Source: JADFGZ01 sp965222345 (GTDB lineage: Bacteria; Acidobacteriota; Terriglobia; 2-12-FULL-54-10). Taken from it: a DNA stretch of 64,000 bases. The notes under the pieces were generated by a model. It worked only from the letters and a program-made list of their open reading frames with translations, searched no databases and had not been told where the DNA came from. Below, piece by piece: positions 1 through 9,000 of this stretch (position 1 is its first letter; every line of letters starts with the position of its first letter). The DNA is taken from the NCBI GenBank assembly GCA_965222345.1, contig CBDCTS010000004.1, forward strand, positions 620,001-684,000. Reading direction: 5' to 3'. The position numbers and the translations under genes are program-made.

Positions 1-83
1 CAACACGCGATATGTTCTTAACGCAGCCCTATGCCAGGTTCACGCACATGGCGTCCCTTGAGTTTCCGGTCCTCTTCAGCACC

Positions 84-557
84 TTATAATGTCTTCACCA
101 GAAAAAAAGTCGCCGTACCACCCTCTCCGTCGCGAAAACCGAAGTGCTGGTAAAGCTGCCGCGCCGTAGCGTTATCTTCGCGCACCTCCAGAGTCACTTT
201 CCCACAGCCCAATTCGCGGGCTTTCGTTTCGACCGCATTGAGCAACAGACGCCCGATGCCTCGTCCACGGCAGCTGGCGGTAACGGCCAGATCGTGAATG
301 TTGATCAGAGGTTTGGCGGTGAACGTGGAGAAACCAGTCATGCAAACCGCGATCCCTACCGCGCGACGGTCCAGCCAAGCGAGAAAAACCAGCGTCCCCG
401 GGTGTCTCCTTAGTCCGGGTACGAGTTGCTCCAACACCCTGGCCGACAGCGGAGATCCCTGGCCGATCGGTAGCCGCGCATACTCGTCCACCAACTGCCG
501 AACCGCCTCGGCATGCTTGGAGTTGTTCAGGTCAGCTTCGAGGATTTCAAGATTCAT
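84..557 (-). CDS. GNAT family N-acetyltransferase
   Basis: A 157-residue GCN5-related N-acetyltransferase that would transfer acetyl from acetyl-CoA to an unidentified amine in the cytoplasm. The pyrophosphate-binding loop after strand beta-4 is visible as CRGRGIGRLLL, followed by a beta-5 region LEVREDNATARQLY and the usual ...YQHFGF C-terminal signature. Length is normal for the family. I chose the ATG at 557 because AAGGAC lies about 12 nt upstream. An in-frame ATG at 602 would only add 15 residues without GNAT character. The gene stands alone, and nothing around it suggests a substrate. The family assignment is firm; the acceptor is unknown. Confidence 0.85.
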   Translation of the reverse strand: MNLEILEADLNNSKHAEAVRQLVDEYARLPIGQGSPLSARVLEQLVPGLRRHPGTLVFLAWLDRRAVGIAVCMTGFSTFTAKPLINIHDLAVTASCRGRGIGRLLLNAVETKARELGCGKVTLEVREDNATARQLYQHFGFRDGEGGTATFFLVKTL

Positions 558-925
558 CGTTATTTTGAAGTCCTTACCCTGGAGCGATGAGCTAAACAAC
601 ATATCACGACCTCAAGCTGGCGCTTAAACTGGACCTACACCAAGCACGGCGACCGCGGTTTGGGCCAATACCCTGAGCTAGGAAACGACTACCAGTAGCT
701 CATTGAGGGGTAGCAGGCAGAAACGTGTAACGGTATAAGGTAGCTCCTGCTAGAGATCGTGGGCACAAGGAGTCCACGAGTTCCTCCGAGATAAGTTACT
801 GACTTCGCAGAAGGCCGCGGGAGCGAAATCAGAGGCTGTTCCAGGGCCGGATCGAGGTTTTGTATTATGTATTAGCGAAAGTTTTGCGAAATCACATCAG
901 CACACTGCTCCCCTCGATTTGCCCG
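558..925. other. Intergenic stretch, no gene seen
   Basis: I see no convincing coding sequence, RNA gene or strong terminator here. It separates the leftward acetyltransferase from the rightward TetR remnant and efflux operon, so both promoters should lie in it. Confidence 0.5.
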
Positions 926-957
926 TCAATCACTTGATTGAATCGTATGATTAAATC
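926..957. promoter_or_regulatory. Palindromic operator candidate upstream of the TetR remnant and efflux operon
   Basis: A perfect 7-bp inverted repeat TCAATCA-CT-TGATTGA (926-941) overlaps two tandem GATTnAATC dyads (936-944 and 949-957). It lies 17-48 bp before the TetR-remnant ATG at 974. TetR regulators of RND pumps usually bind such dyads over their own promoter. That this is the operator is inference. Confidence 0.5.
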
Positions 958-973
958 TGCTACTTTCAAGGGT

Positions 974-1111
974 ATGGTGGATACCAAGCAACAAACCCTC
1001 GATGCAGTCACTTGTCTCTTCGCCGGGCACGGCACCGGGGCGGTACCGCTGCGGCGGATCATCGCCGAAGCCTCGGAGCTGGCCGTTCCCGCGGTAAGAC
1101 GGAACGAATGA
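974..1111 (+). pseudogene. TetR-family regulator, N-terminal HTH remnant
   Basis: A 45-codon reading frame that matches the first two helices of a TetR-type DNA-binding domain: TKQQTLDAVTCLFAGHG, then PLRRIIAEAS. It then loses similarity and stops. A full TetR protein has about 200 residues, so the recognition helix and the whole ligand-binding domain are missing. Its TGA overlaps the ATG of the outer-membrane lipoprotein gene (ATGA), so it may still couple translation into the efflux operon. I read it as the relic of the operon's local repressor. It was too short to be called by length alone. Confidence 0.6.
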
Positions 1112-2577
1112 AACCACTGGCCGGAATTCTCGTTCTCCTTGCGCTCGGACTCACCGGGTGCGCTCGACCCATGGCCGCCCCGGCCACCCGCAGCCTGCGT
1201 GTCGCGGCGCCGGAGGAGTGGACCGTCGGACGGCTCGACGCCTCGACCCCGGGAACCGATTGGTGGGTGTATTTCAACGACACGGACCTGGACCGCACCA
1301 TCGGCGAGGCCCTGGAAGGCAACCCGGACCTGCGAGCCGCCGCCGCCCGCATCGACGCCGCCTATGCCGACGCGCGGATCGCCGGCGCTACGCTCCAACC
1401 CAGCGGCGAGCTGACGGTGAACCGCAATCAACAGCGCCAGAACTTTATCGGGTTTCCCTTCCCCGGAGCACCTCCCGATGCGGTCTTCAGCACCACTTCG
1501 ACGAATTACGGCCTGCGCATGAACGCGAGCTGGGAGTTCGACCTGTGGGGGCGCATTCGGGCGGGCCAGCTGGCGGCCGTCACGAACGTTCAGATGCGGT
1601 ACGCGGATCTTTCCGCGGCTCGCTTGTCGCTGTCGGGGCAGGTAGCAAAGGCTTGGTTTGCGGCGGTCGAGGCTCAACGGCAGTTGGACTTGGCTGAAGC
1701 TTCGCTGGAAAGCTTCCGGCTGTCGGCCGACCTCATTCGGGCGCGGTTCGAGGCGGGCCTCCGGCCGTCTCTCGACCTGCGGCTGGCTCTGACCGAGGTG
1801 GCGCGTGCCGAAGCCACGCTCGAGCAGAGATTCGAACAGCGGGACCGGGCCGTGCGCCAGCTCGAGGCCCTGATCGGACACTACCCCGCTGGCGATTACG
1901 TCCTGCCGGCGCGATTGCCCGATGTTCCCTTGAACGTTCCCGGTGACCTTCCGTCGGAGTTGGTCCATCGACGCCCCGATCTGGTTTCAGCAGAGTTCAA
2001 CCTGCTGGCATCCGACGCCCGCCTGGCTCAGGCCAAAGCCGACCTGCGTCCCCGGTTCAGCCTGACGGGTGGAACCGGCACGGCCAGCAACACGCTCATC
2101 AATCTGATCGACACCAACCTTTTTATTTGGAACTTCGTAGGGAACCTGACTCAATCCCTGTTCAACGGTGGCCGGCTCCAGGCCACGGTCGACCGCAACG
2201 CCAGCGCCGACGACGAGGCGTTTGCCTCGTATGAGAGCCGTTTGCTGCAGTCGTACCGAGAAGTGGAATCCGCCCTTGCCGCTGAAGACGTTCTGTCCCG
2301 CCGCGAGGTCGCGCTCGAAGAAGCGGTGATCCAGTCGGTCGCCGCCGAGGCCCTGGCCGAGGAGCGCTACCGCCTGGGTTTGACCGACATCATTACCGTT
2401 CTTTCGTCGCAGCGGACGGCCGCCACGTCCGAAAGCCAGCTGTTGACGATTCGCCGGGCGCGCCTGGACAACCGCGTGGACCTTCATGTGGCCCTGGGCG
2501 GAGGGTTCGATCCATCCGATGTGCCGTCGGCATTCGAATTGATGGCGGACGAAGTTCGAAGCGGGGCCTACGAATGA
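1108..2577 (+). CDS. RND efflux outer-membrane lipoprotein (TolC/NodT family)
   Basis: Outer-membrane channel of a tripartite efflux pump, 489 residues, the usual length for OprM/NodT proteins. The N-terminus is a lipoprotein signal peptide with lipobox LTGC (Cys18), so the mature protein is probably lipid-anchored. Two outer-membrane-efflux repeats follow; RRPDLVSAEFNLLASDARL is the typical start of the second. I start at ATG 1108 because it opens the signal peptide; the frame extends upstream to 1012 without meaning. It overlaps the TetR remnant by ATGA and the membrane-fusion gene by ATGA, which shows a translationally coupled operon. Substrate unknown. Confidence 0.9.
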   Translation: MKPLAGILVLLALGLTGCARPMAAPATRSLRVAAPEEWTVGRLDASTPGTDWWVYFNDTDLDRTIGEALEGNPDLRAAAARIDAAYADARIAGATLQPSGELTVNRNQQRQNFIGFPFPGAPPDAVFSTTSTNYGLRMNASWEFDLWGRIRAGQLAAVTNVQMRYADLSAARLSLSGQVAKAWFAAVEAQRQLDLAEASLESFRLSADLIRARFEAGLRPSLDLRLALTEVARAEATLEQRFEQRDRAVRQLEALIGHYPAGDYVLPARLPDVPLNVPGDLPSELVHRRPDLVSAEFNLLASDARLAQAKADLRPRFSLTGGTGTASNTLINLIDTNLFIWNFVGNLTQSLFNGGRLQATVDRNASADDEAFASYESRLLQSYREVESALAAEDVLSRREVALEEAVIQSVAAEALAEERYRLGLTDIITVLSSQRTAATSESQLLTIRRARLDNRVDLHVALGGGFDPSDVPSAFELMADEVRSGAYE

Positions 2578-3758
2578 AGTTGCTGTTGCGAATCCTGCTG
2601 CCACTGCTCGTGCTCGGAGGCGCCGGTTACGGCACGTTCGTCATGATGCAGAACCGCCCGCCGCCGCCGACACGGGTGGCCGAGCCGGTGATGCCGCTGG
2701 TGGAAACGATCGACGTGTCGTTCGAAAACGTCCTCTTGAGCGTCCGCGCCGAGGGAACCGTTGCACCGATGCGCGAGACCGAGTTGGTCCCGGAGGTTGC
2801 CGGGAGAGTCGTCGAGATATCCCCATCCCTGGTCGTGGGCGGCTTCTTCGAGGAAGGCGACCTCCTGTTTCGCCTAGATTCCCGCGAGTACGAGTTGGCC
2901 GTCACGCGCGTCCGCGCCGCCATTGCCCAGGCGAACCTCAGACTCGAAACCGAACGCCAGGAGGCAGCCGTCGCAGAAAGGGAGTGGGGCCTTCTGGACA
3001 TCGGCGAGCCGACGCCGCTAGCGTTGCGCGAACCTCAGATTGCCGAAGCCCTGGCGAGCCTGGCGTCGGCGGAGGCCACGCTCGCCGCGGCCGAATACGA
3101 TCTGGAACGCACCGTCATCCGTGCTCCTTACGATGGCCGTGTGCGGTCTGAACGAGTGGACGTCGGACAGTTCGTCCAGCGCGGGAATTCGGTCGCAACG
3201 CTCTACGCGGTCGACGCGGCCGAAGTGCGGCTTCCCATACCGGATTCCGAACTGGCATTCGTAGATCTTCCGCTCGCTTATAGGGACGGCGAGATGGCCG
3301 GTTCCCGTCCGCAAGTGATCCTGCGATCCGGGTTCGCCGGGAAGTCTTACGAATGGACCGGCTGGATCGACAGGACCGAAGGGGAGATCGACCCGCGCAC
3401 GCGGATGGTTCACGCGGTCGCGCGTGTGGAGGATCCCTACGCGCGCGGTGCCGATCCGGACCGGCCGCCGCTGGCCGTCGGCATGTTCGTCGAGGCCGAG
3501 ATCCTGGGGCGCAGATCGGGTCCGGTCGCGGACCTGCCCCGGTCCGTGCTGCGCGGCGCCGATCGAGTGCTTATTGTCGACAACAAGGACGAATTGGCGT
3601 TCAGGGACGTCGAGGTGTTCCGCCTGGAACGGGACAGGGTGCTCCTCAGCGGAGGAATCGAAGCGGGAGACCGTATCGTCGTCTCCCCCCTCGAGAATGC
3701 CGTAGAAGGCATGAAAGTTCGTGTTCAGGCGAGTTCCGTGAGGGCACCGGGCGACTGA
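2574..3758 (+). CDS. RND efflux periplasmic adaptor (membrane-fusion protein)
   Basis: Periplasmic adaptor, 394 residues, linking the inner-membrane pump to the outer-membrane channel. It has one N-terminal hydrophobic segment (about residues 4-22), a lipoyl half-motif around VPEVAGRVVEISPSLVVGG, an alpha-hairpin rich in Ala/Glu (about residues 105-170), the second lipoyl half DLERTVIRAPYDGRV, and a C-terminal beta-barrel/membrane-proximal region. The start overlaps the previous stop (ATGA). The RND pump gene begins 20 bp downstream. No Cys follows the signal segment, so it is probably anchored by the N-terminal helix. Confidence 0.9.
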   Translation: MKLLLRILLPLLVLGGAGYGTFVMMQNRPPPPTRVAEPVMPLVETIDVSFENVLLSVRAEGTVAPMRETELVPEVAGRVVEISPSLVVGGFFEEGDLLFRLDSREYELAVTRVRAAIAQANLRLETERQEAAVAEREWGLLDIGEPTPLALREPQIAEALASLASAEATLAAAEYDLERTVIRAPYDGRVRSERVDVGQFVQRGNSVATLYAVDAAEVRLPIPDSELAFVDLPLAYRDGEMAGSRPQVILRSGFAGKSYEWTGWIDRTEGEIDPRTRMVHAVARVEDPYARGADPDRPPLAVGMFVEAEILGRRSGPVADLPRSVLRGADRVLIVDNKDELAFRDVEVFRLERDRVLLSGGIEAGDRIVVSPLENAVEGMKVRVQASSVRAPGD

Positions 3759-3778
3759 CTCCACGAGAGAAACGACCG

Positions 3779-6700
3779 ATGAAGCAGATGATCGATTGGT
3801 TCGCCAGAAACCGTGTGGTTGCCAACCTGTTGATGGTGTCCATCATCGTGCTGGGCTTGTCCACCGCGTTTTCCATCAACCAGGAAGTGTTCCCGGAATT
3901 CGAGATGGACATCATTTCGATCAACATGCCCTATCTCGGCGCTGCCCCCGAAGAAGTCGAAGACGCCGTCATCGTTCGCATCGAAGAAGCGATCGAAGGC
4001 CTCGAAGGCGTGAAACGGCTGACCTCGACAGCTTCCGAAGGCTCGGCCTCGGTCATGCTCGAAGTGGAAACCGGATACGACACGCGCGAGCTGCTCAATG
4101 ACGTGAAGGCACGGGTCGACGCGATATCCACGTTTCCGCTTGAGACCGAGGAGCCGGTCATTCAGCAAGTGCTCGCCCGGATGCAGAGCATCAACGTCTC
4201 GATTTCAGGGAACACCGACGAACTGACGTTGAAGCAACTGGGGGAGGATGTCCGGGACGAGATCATGGCCCTGGACGGGATCAGCCAGGCCGATTTGAAG
4301 AGCGTCCGACCCTACGAGATTGCGATCGAGGTGTCCGAGGACGACCTGCGCCGTTACGGCTTGACTTTCAATGACGTGGCCCAGGCTGTTCGCCGCTCGT
4401 CGATGGACTTGCCGGGCGGTTCGGTCAAGGCCGAATCGGGTGAGATCCTGCTCCGCACCATCGGACAGGCCTACAGGGGGCCGGAGTACGAAGACCTGAC
4501 GTTGTTGACGCGGCCCGATGGCAGCCGCCTGCGCTTGGCAGACGTCGCACGCGTGATCGACGGCTTCGAAGAGACCGATTCTTGGTCGCGATTCGACGGC
4601 GAGCCGGCCGTCATAGTCCAGGTGTACCGCGTCGGCAATGAAAACGCACCCGATGTCGCGGCCACTGTTCGGGACTACGTGGCGGCGAAGGCGGAAACCT
4701 TGCCCGACGGCATTTCCATCGCGACGTGGCAGGACAGTTCCGTCCTTCTGAGAGACCGCACGAATCTGCTCCTGCGCAACGGTTTCCAGGGATTGATTCT
4801 CGTCTTCATCGTCCTGGCCCTGTTCCTGAGAATGCGGCTCGCGGTCTGGGTCACCGTCGGCATTCCGGTCGCGTTTCTGGGCGCGATTGCGGTGATGCCT
4901 CAACTCGACCTGACGATCAACATGATGACGTTGTTCTCGTTCATTCTGGTTTTGGGAATCGTCGTCGACGATGCAATCGTCGTGGCCGAACGCATCCACT
5001 ACCAGCAGGCTCAACTTAGAGATCCCTTGAAAGGGTCGATCCTGGGAACCCAGGAAGTCACCGTGCCGGTGATTTTCGGGGTCCTGACGACGATGGTCGC
5101 GTTCTCCCCGTTCATGTTCGTTCCCGGAATGATGGGCAACTTTACCCGCGCGTTTCCGCTGATCGTCATTCCGGTCCTCTTTTTTTCGGTGCTCGAATCA
5201 CAGCTCGTGCTTCCCAGTCACCTGTCCCACCGTAGTATTCGGAAGCCTAAAGAAAAAAAGAACCTGGTCGCGCGCATCTGGGACAGCTTCTTCAACGGCT
5301 TCGCGCGCGGCCTGGAGCTGGTCATCACCAGGATATACAAACCAGTGCTGGCGTTCTTTCTGGAGTGGCGCTACCTGGCGGCAGCTCTTGCCCTGTCATC
5401 GATTCTGCTGACTGTGGGACTCTCCTACGGCGGCCTCGTTCAGTTCGTCTTCTTCCCGTCCATCGACTCGGACAACGTCATCGTCAAGCTCACCATGCCC
5501 CAGGAAACACCGGCCACCGTGACCGCGACCGCGGTGGAAAGCATCGAGCGCGCCGCGCTCGAGCTCGGCGTGGAACTCGAGGCAGAGTACGGCAGGCCCA
5601 TCTATACCCATGTGCTTTCGAGCGTCGGCGGGCAGCCCAGCGCCAATTCCGGGCCCGCCGGCAGTATTTTTGCGCAGTCTCAGGCTTATCTGGGCGAAGT
5701 CAACATCGAGCTGATTCCAGGAGAAGATCGACCCATTTCGAGCGAGAACATCGGCCAACGGTTGCGGAATCATTTGCCGGAAGTGCCGGGCGCCGTGGAA
5801 CTGTTGGTCGACACCGAGCTGATGCAAGGAGTAGGCAATCCGATCGACGTGCAACTGATTGGCCCGGACGTGGATGAGCTGCGCGCGGTGGCCGCCGAGG
5901 TGAGGGCACGCCTGGCCGAGTATCCGGGGGTGCACGACATTACCGATTCGTTCCGCGGCGGAAAGCCTGAGCTCGAGCTCAGCATGAAATCGAGCGCCGA
6001 ACCGCTGGGCCTGTCGCTCCAGGACCTGGGGCGCCAGGTGCGCCAAGCCTTTTTCGGTGAGGAAGCCCAGCGCATTCAGCGCGGACGCGATGACGTCCGC
6101 GTGATGGTGCGATATCCGCTAGAGGAGCGCCAATCCCTCGGCGATGTCGAATACATGCGCATCCGCACCCCCGACGGAGGGCAGGTGCCGTTCGCCACCG
6201 TTGCCAATGCGGAGCTGGGGCGCGGTTTTGCAAGTATCAAGCGCGTGGACCGGCAGCGCGCCATCAACGTGACCGCTAAGGTGGACGATGAGATCACCAA
6301 CGAAAATGATGTCCTGACGGATATGGAGACGCGCCACATGGCCGGCATTCTGGCCGGGCATCCGAACGTGGACTATACCTTCGAAGGGATGCAGCAGGTG
6401 CAGGGCGAGTTCCAGGACGGCTTGCAGCGCGCCTTCCTGATCGCCATGTTCGTGATCTTTAGCTTGATGGCCATCCCGTTCCGATCCTATCTGCAACCGC
6501 TGATCGTGATGTCGGCGGTCCCGTTCGGATTGGTCGGCGCCGTGCTCGGCCACGTGGTCATGGACATGGAGGTCAGTTTCATGTCCATGATGGGGATGGT
6601 GGCCGTCACAGGCGTGGTCGTGAACGACAGCCTGGTCCTGGTCTACTTCGTCAACCGTTACGCCAGTCAAAATGAGTCGCTCAAAGAGGCCGTCGTTGCC

Positions 6701-6961
6701 GCCGGGATGTCCCGCTTCCGGCCCATTCTCCTGACTTCGCTCACCACTGCGGCCGGTGTGACGCCGCTGATTCTCGAGACGAATATCCAGGCGCAGTTCC
6801 TGGTTCCGATGGCGGTCGCCCTGGCGTCGGGCGTCCTGTTCGCGACGCTCGTCACTCTCATCCTGGTCCCGTCGCTCTACCTAGTCCTGGAAGATATCCG
6901 AAAGTTCTTCGGATTCAAGCGCTCCGCCAGCGCCGAGGTCGTTTTCGGAGCCGCCGAATAG
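3779..6961 (+). CDS. RND efflux transporter permease subunit (AcrB/MmpL superfamily)
   Basis: Inner-membrane proton/drug antiporter, 1060 residues, the full length of a hydrophobe/amphiphile-type RND pump. TM1 is within residues 10-30. The TM4 signature VVDDAIVVAERI (about residue 395) holds the conserved Asp pair for proton relay. The matching TM10 segment is GVVVNDSLVLVYFVN (about residue 948), where AcrB has Lys. Large periplasmic loops lie at about 40-330 and 560-860. I start at ATG 3779, shortly after GAGAG, because the sequence before it in this frame is antisense to nothing and overlaps the adaptor gene. It is the last gene of the three-gene efflux operon. Exported compounds cannot be told from sequence. 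Confidence 0.92.
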   Translation: MKQMIDWFARNRVVANLLMVSIIVLGLSTAFSINQEVFPEFEMDIISINMPYLGAAPEEVEDAVIVRIEEAIEGLEGVKRLTSTASEGSASVMLEVETGYDTRELLNDVKARVDAISTFPLETEEPVIQQVLARMQSINVSISGNTDELTLKQLGEDVRDEIMALDGISQADLKSVRPYEIAIEVSEDDLRRYGLTFNDVAQAVRRSSMDLPGGSVKAESGEILLRTIGQAYRGPEYEDLTLLTRPDGSRLRLADVARVIDGFEETDSWSRFDGEPAVIVQVYRVGNENAPDVAATVRDYVAAKAETLPDGISIATWQDSSVLLRDRTNLLLRNGFQGLILVFIVLALFLRMRLAVWVTVGIPVAFLGAIAVMPQLDLTINMMTLFSFILVLGIVVDDAIVVAERIHYQQAQLRDPLKGSILGTQEVTVPVIFGVLTTMVAFSPFMFVPGMMGNFTRAFPLIVIPVLFFSVLESQLVLPSHLSHRSIRKPKEKKNLVARIWDSFFNGFARGLELVITRIYKPVLAFFLEWRYLAAALALSSILLTVGLSYGGLVQFVFFPSIDSDNVIVKLTMPQETPATVTATAVESIERAALELGVELEAEYGRPIYTHVLSSVGGQPSANSGPAGSIFAQSQAYLGEVNIELIPGEDRPISSENIGQRLRNHLPEVPGAVELLVDTELMQGVGNPIDVQLIGPDVDELRAVAAEVRARLAEYPGVHDITDSFRGGKPELELSMKSSAEPLGLSLQDLGRQVRQAFFGEEAQRIQRGRDDVRVMVRYPLEERQSLGDVEYMRIRTPDGGQVPFATVANAELGRGFASIKRVDRQRAINVTAKVDDEITNENDVLTDMETRHMAGILAGHPNVDYTFEGMQQVQGEFQDGLQRAFLIAMFVIFSLMAIPFRSYLQPLIVMSAVPFGLVGAVLGHVVMDMEVSFMSMMGMVAVTGVVVNDSLVLVYFVNRYASQNESLKEAVVAAGMSRFRPILLTSLTTAAGVTPLILETNIQAQFLVPMAVALASGVLFATLVTLILVPSLYLVLEDIRKFFGFKRSASAEVVFGAAE

Positions 6962-7097
6962 CAGGTCAAGGTGACGGGCGCGTGATCCGAGGCGACCGGG
7001 CGTTTGCGTTCCTCGACGTCGATTTTCACTCCACGGATTCTGCTCGTCATCGACCAATGGACGAGGCGATGCTCGACCCGCAGGCCCCGATTCCCTT

Positions 7098-7276
7098 CGA
7101 CGGCACCGGGGGCGGGGTGGATCATTTTCGTGACGCAGATGCTGCGGCAAGGCGTCGCCGCGGTGTTCAAGCGGTACAGCCGAGCGAAGCTCAACTTGAT
7201 GCGGGAAGCGCTATCCAAGCTCGACCGGCAGGCGAACGAGCACGGCGCGACTTTCTTTAAGGTGCTGGTCGGCTAG
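7098..7276 (+). pseudogene. Tyrosine integrase, C-terminal remnant
   Basis: The C-terminal end of an integrase closely related to the intact one at 7539-8702: both read VTQMLRQG, then VFKRYSRAKLNLMREALSKLD. A one-base shift near 7126 breaks the frame between GGGVDHF and VTQMLRQG, and everything before that is gone. It retains the catalytic Tyr (KRYSR). It points toward the 3' end of the tRNA-Arg gene, opposite to the intact integrase. It is the relic of another element that used the same site. Confidence 0.75.
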
Positions 7277-7361
7277 AGCCAGTTTTCTGACGGTTTCTTT
7301 ACGTTTCCGTCATCCGTAATTAGAGGAAAGAAAAACGGGTGCTGAAAACGCAGAAGTTATA

Positions 7362-7437
7362 TGGCAGGCGCGGCAGGACTCGAACCTGCGACCCTCTGCT
7401 TAGAAGGCAGATGCTCTATCCACTGAGCTACGCGCCC
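7362..7437 (-). tRNA. tRNA-Arg (anticodon TCT)
   Basis: On the minus strand a 76-nt cloverleaf runs from GGGCGCGTAGCTCAG to a genome-encoded CCA. The D-arm is GCTCAGTGGATAGAGC, the anticodon loop CTTCTAA gives TCT (codon AGA), and the T-arm contains GGTTCGAGTCC. The acceptor stem pairs with a single G-U at its end. It lies between an intact and a truncated integrase and is the likely integration target of the T4SS-bearing element. Confidence 0.95.
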
Positions 7438-7538
7438 ATACGTGCAACCTAACACCTAACTCCTTCAGCCTCAACAAACCCTATTTCCATGATGCATGAA
7501 AAATCGACCTGTTCGCCTCAAACTGTGCCAATAATCGT

Positions 7539-8702
7539 TCAGTTCGGCCTTGCTGTGCTCGAAATCTGTCGATGTTCGTTAGCCCAGCAGTCGAGCTTGG
7601 ACAGCGCTTCCCGCATCAAGTTGAGCTTCGCTCGGCTGTAGCGCTTGAATACCACCGAGTCTCCCTGCCGAAGCATCTGGGTGACAAAATGGTCCGCGAC
7701 TCCCCCGGCGCTGAGTCTTGTAGCAAAGGTATGGCGCAACTCGTATATCGGGAAATGCGGCACGCCAGCACGCCGCAGTGTGGCGGCCCAAATATTCTTC
7801 AGTGATCGGATGTATGGCCTGCTGGATTTTTGGCGTGGCGTCGGGAACAGATACTCGCTTGTCGGCGTCGCTTCGATCTGTGCTTGGAACGCCCTGTACG
7901 CCGAATCCGAAATCGGCATCTCACCTACCCCGTTTGGAGTCTTGGAGTCCGGAATATAAACCACCCGATTTCCCATATCCACCTGCAATTTCTTCATGGG
8001 CATCAACTCCTTGTAGGGACGCAGCCCCGTCTCAGCGAGAATGACGATAGCGTTACGCAGGTAATCGGGTGCAGAAAACTCAATCCGCTGCTGCTCGCTG
8101 GCCGTCATGTAGTGAGGCTTTCTGGTTGCGTTCCGTAATTGAATCGGGAATTCAACCGCACTACAGGGGTTCGTATGCAAACATTTTTTCTTCACCGCGA
8201 CATTCAGAATCCGCTTCAAAATGCGGAATTCCTGGTGCACGGTTGCCGGCTTGAGCTTTCCCACAAGCCGGGTCCCTAACTTCGTGCGTACCCTCCTTCC
8301 GGAGCACAAGCGCCGATCGATGTAATCCTCAATCGCCTCTGCGGTAACTTCCGTTAAGGGACTTTCCCCGAAGGCAGGCCGCAGAAACTTGAGCGCATTG
8401 ATATTTTCCGCGTGTGTCTTTTCCGAGCGGAATGGAGGCTTGGAACGTCTTTCCAGAAACCAATCAGCCCATTGGTTAAAGGTTAGTTTCTTGCCGGCCA
8501 GAATGGCTGCTAACCTTCCCTCGTCCCTGGCATCCAAGCGGTCTCGCAGAAGGCGGTTTGCTTCTTGTTCATCTGCGGTTCCGGTCGATTCCCTCTGAAG
8601 CTTTCCTTCTCGGTCCCGGTACCGCATCCACCAAAACGCGGAACCATTGCGTTGGAAGATGCTTCCTCCTCCGCTCTTCGGTCTTCCTCTCCTATTGTTC
8701 AT
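7539..8702 (-). CDS. int: Tyrosine-type site-specific integrase
   Basis: A 387-residue phage-type integrase that would catalyse element integration and excision at the neighbouring tRNA. A basic N-terminal segment precedes a core-binding domain (about 60-165) and a catalytic domain holding ETGLRPYKE (Arg I), ELRHTFATRLSAGG (H-x-x-R-like box) and KRYSR (Tyr nucleophile). I start at ATG 8702 because GGAGGAATCG precedes it; ATG 8714 has no ribosome site. The start overlaps the excisionase-like gene by 11 bp, so the two are probably co-translated. The N-terminal GSIFQRNGSAFWWMRYRDR is typical of integrases of tRNA-borne islands. Confidence 0.9.
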   Translation of the reverse strand: MNNRRGRPKSGGGSIFQRNGSAFWWMRYRDREGKLQRESTGTADEQEANRLLRDRLDARDEGRLAAILAGKKLTFNQWADWFLERRSKPPFRSEKTHAENINALKFLRPAFGESPLTEVTAEAIEDYIDRRLCSGRRVRTKLGTRLVGKLKPATVHQEFRILKRILNVAVKKKCLHTNPCSAVEFPIQLRNATRKPHYMTASEQQRIEFSAPDYLRNAIVILAETGLRPYKELMPMKKLQVDMGNRVVYIPDSKTPNGVGEMPISDSAYRAFQAQIEATPTSEYLFPTPRQKSSRPYIRSLKNIWAATLRRAGVPHFPIYELRHTFATRLSAGGVADHFVTQMLRQGDSVVFKRYSRAKLNLMREALSKLDCWANEHRQISSTARPN

Positions 8703-9000
8703 CGATTCCTCCATTCACATGAAATTGCTGGCGCCACTCGACCAGTTCCGACAGTCGGAAGCGGATCGAGCGGCCCATCATGCGGTAATGGGGAATCTGC
8801 TTTCGCTCGACGTAAGCATACACCAGCGAGGGACTGACGCCCAAGAAACGGGCTGCGGCCTTCACCGTGATCGGTGTATCTGTTGCTTCTCTGTCCAGAC
8901 TCATCGTTCCCTCCCTACTCTGCTCGTCACCGTCCCGGCCGAGTTCCCGGTCGAAGTCCTTGAGGGGATTCACCCTTATGATTTTTTCTTCATCCCTCAT
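8692..9000 (-). CDS. Excisionase/AlpA-like helix-turn-helix protein
   Basis: A small DNA-binding protein of the MerR/excisionase type: PITVKAAARFLGVSPSLVYA is a helix-turn-helix, followed by IPHYRMMGRSIRFRLSELVEW, the typical wing. In integrative elements such proteins steer the integrase toward excision. Two starts have good ribosome sites: ATG 9000 (GGGAGGCAACACG; 102 residues, acidic leader) and ATG 8904 (GGAGGGAACG; 70 residues, the usual family length). I report the longer one. It overlaps virB11 upstream and int downstream, which ties integration genes to the transfer operon. Confidence 0.8.
   Translation of the reverse strand: MRDEEKIIRVNPLKDFDRELGRDGDEQSREGTMSLDREATDTPITVKAAARFLGVSPSLVYAYVERKQIPHYRMMGRSIRFRLSELVEWRQQFHVNGGIDEQ

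Noticed and set aside
892..1968. A 358-codon minus-strand frame opposite the outer-membrane efflux gene
   Set aside because: It is the antisense shadow of a clearly coding gene, with no ribosome site or recognisable motif.
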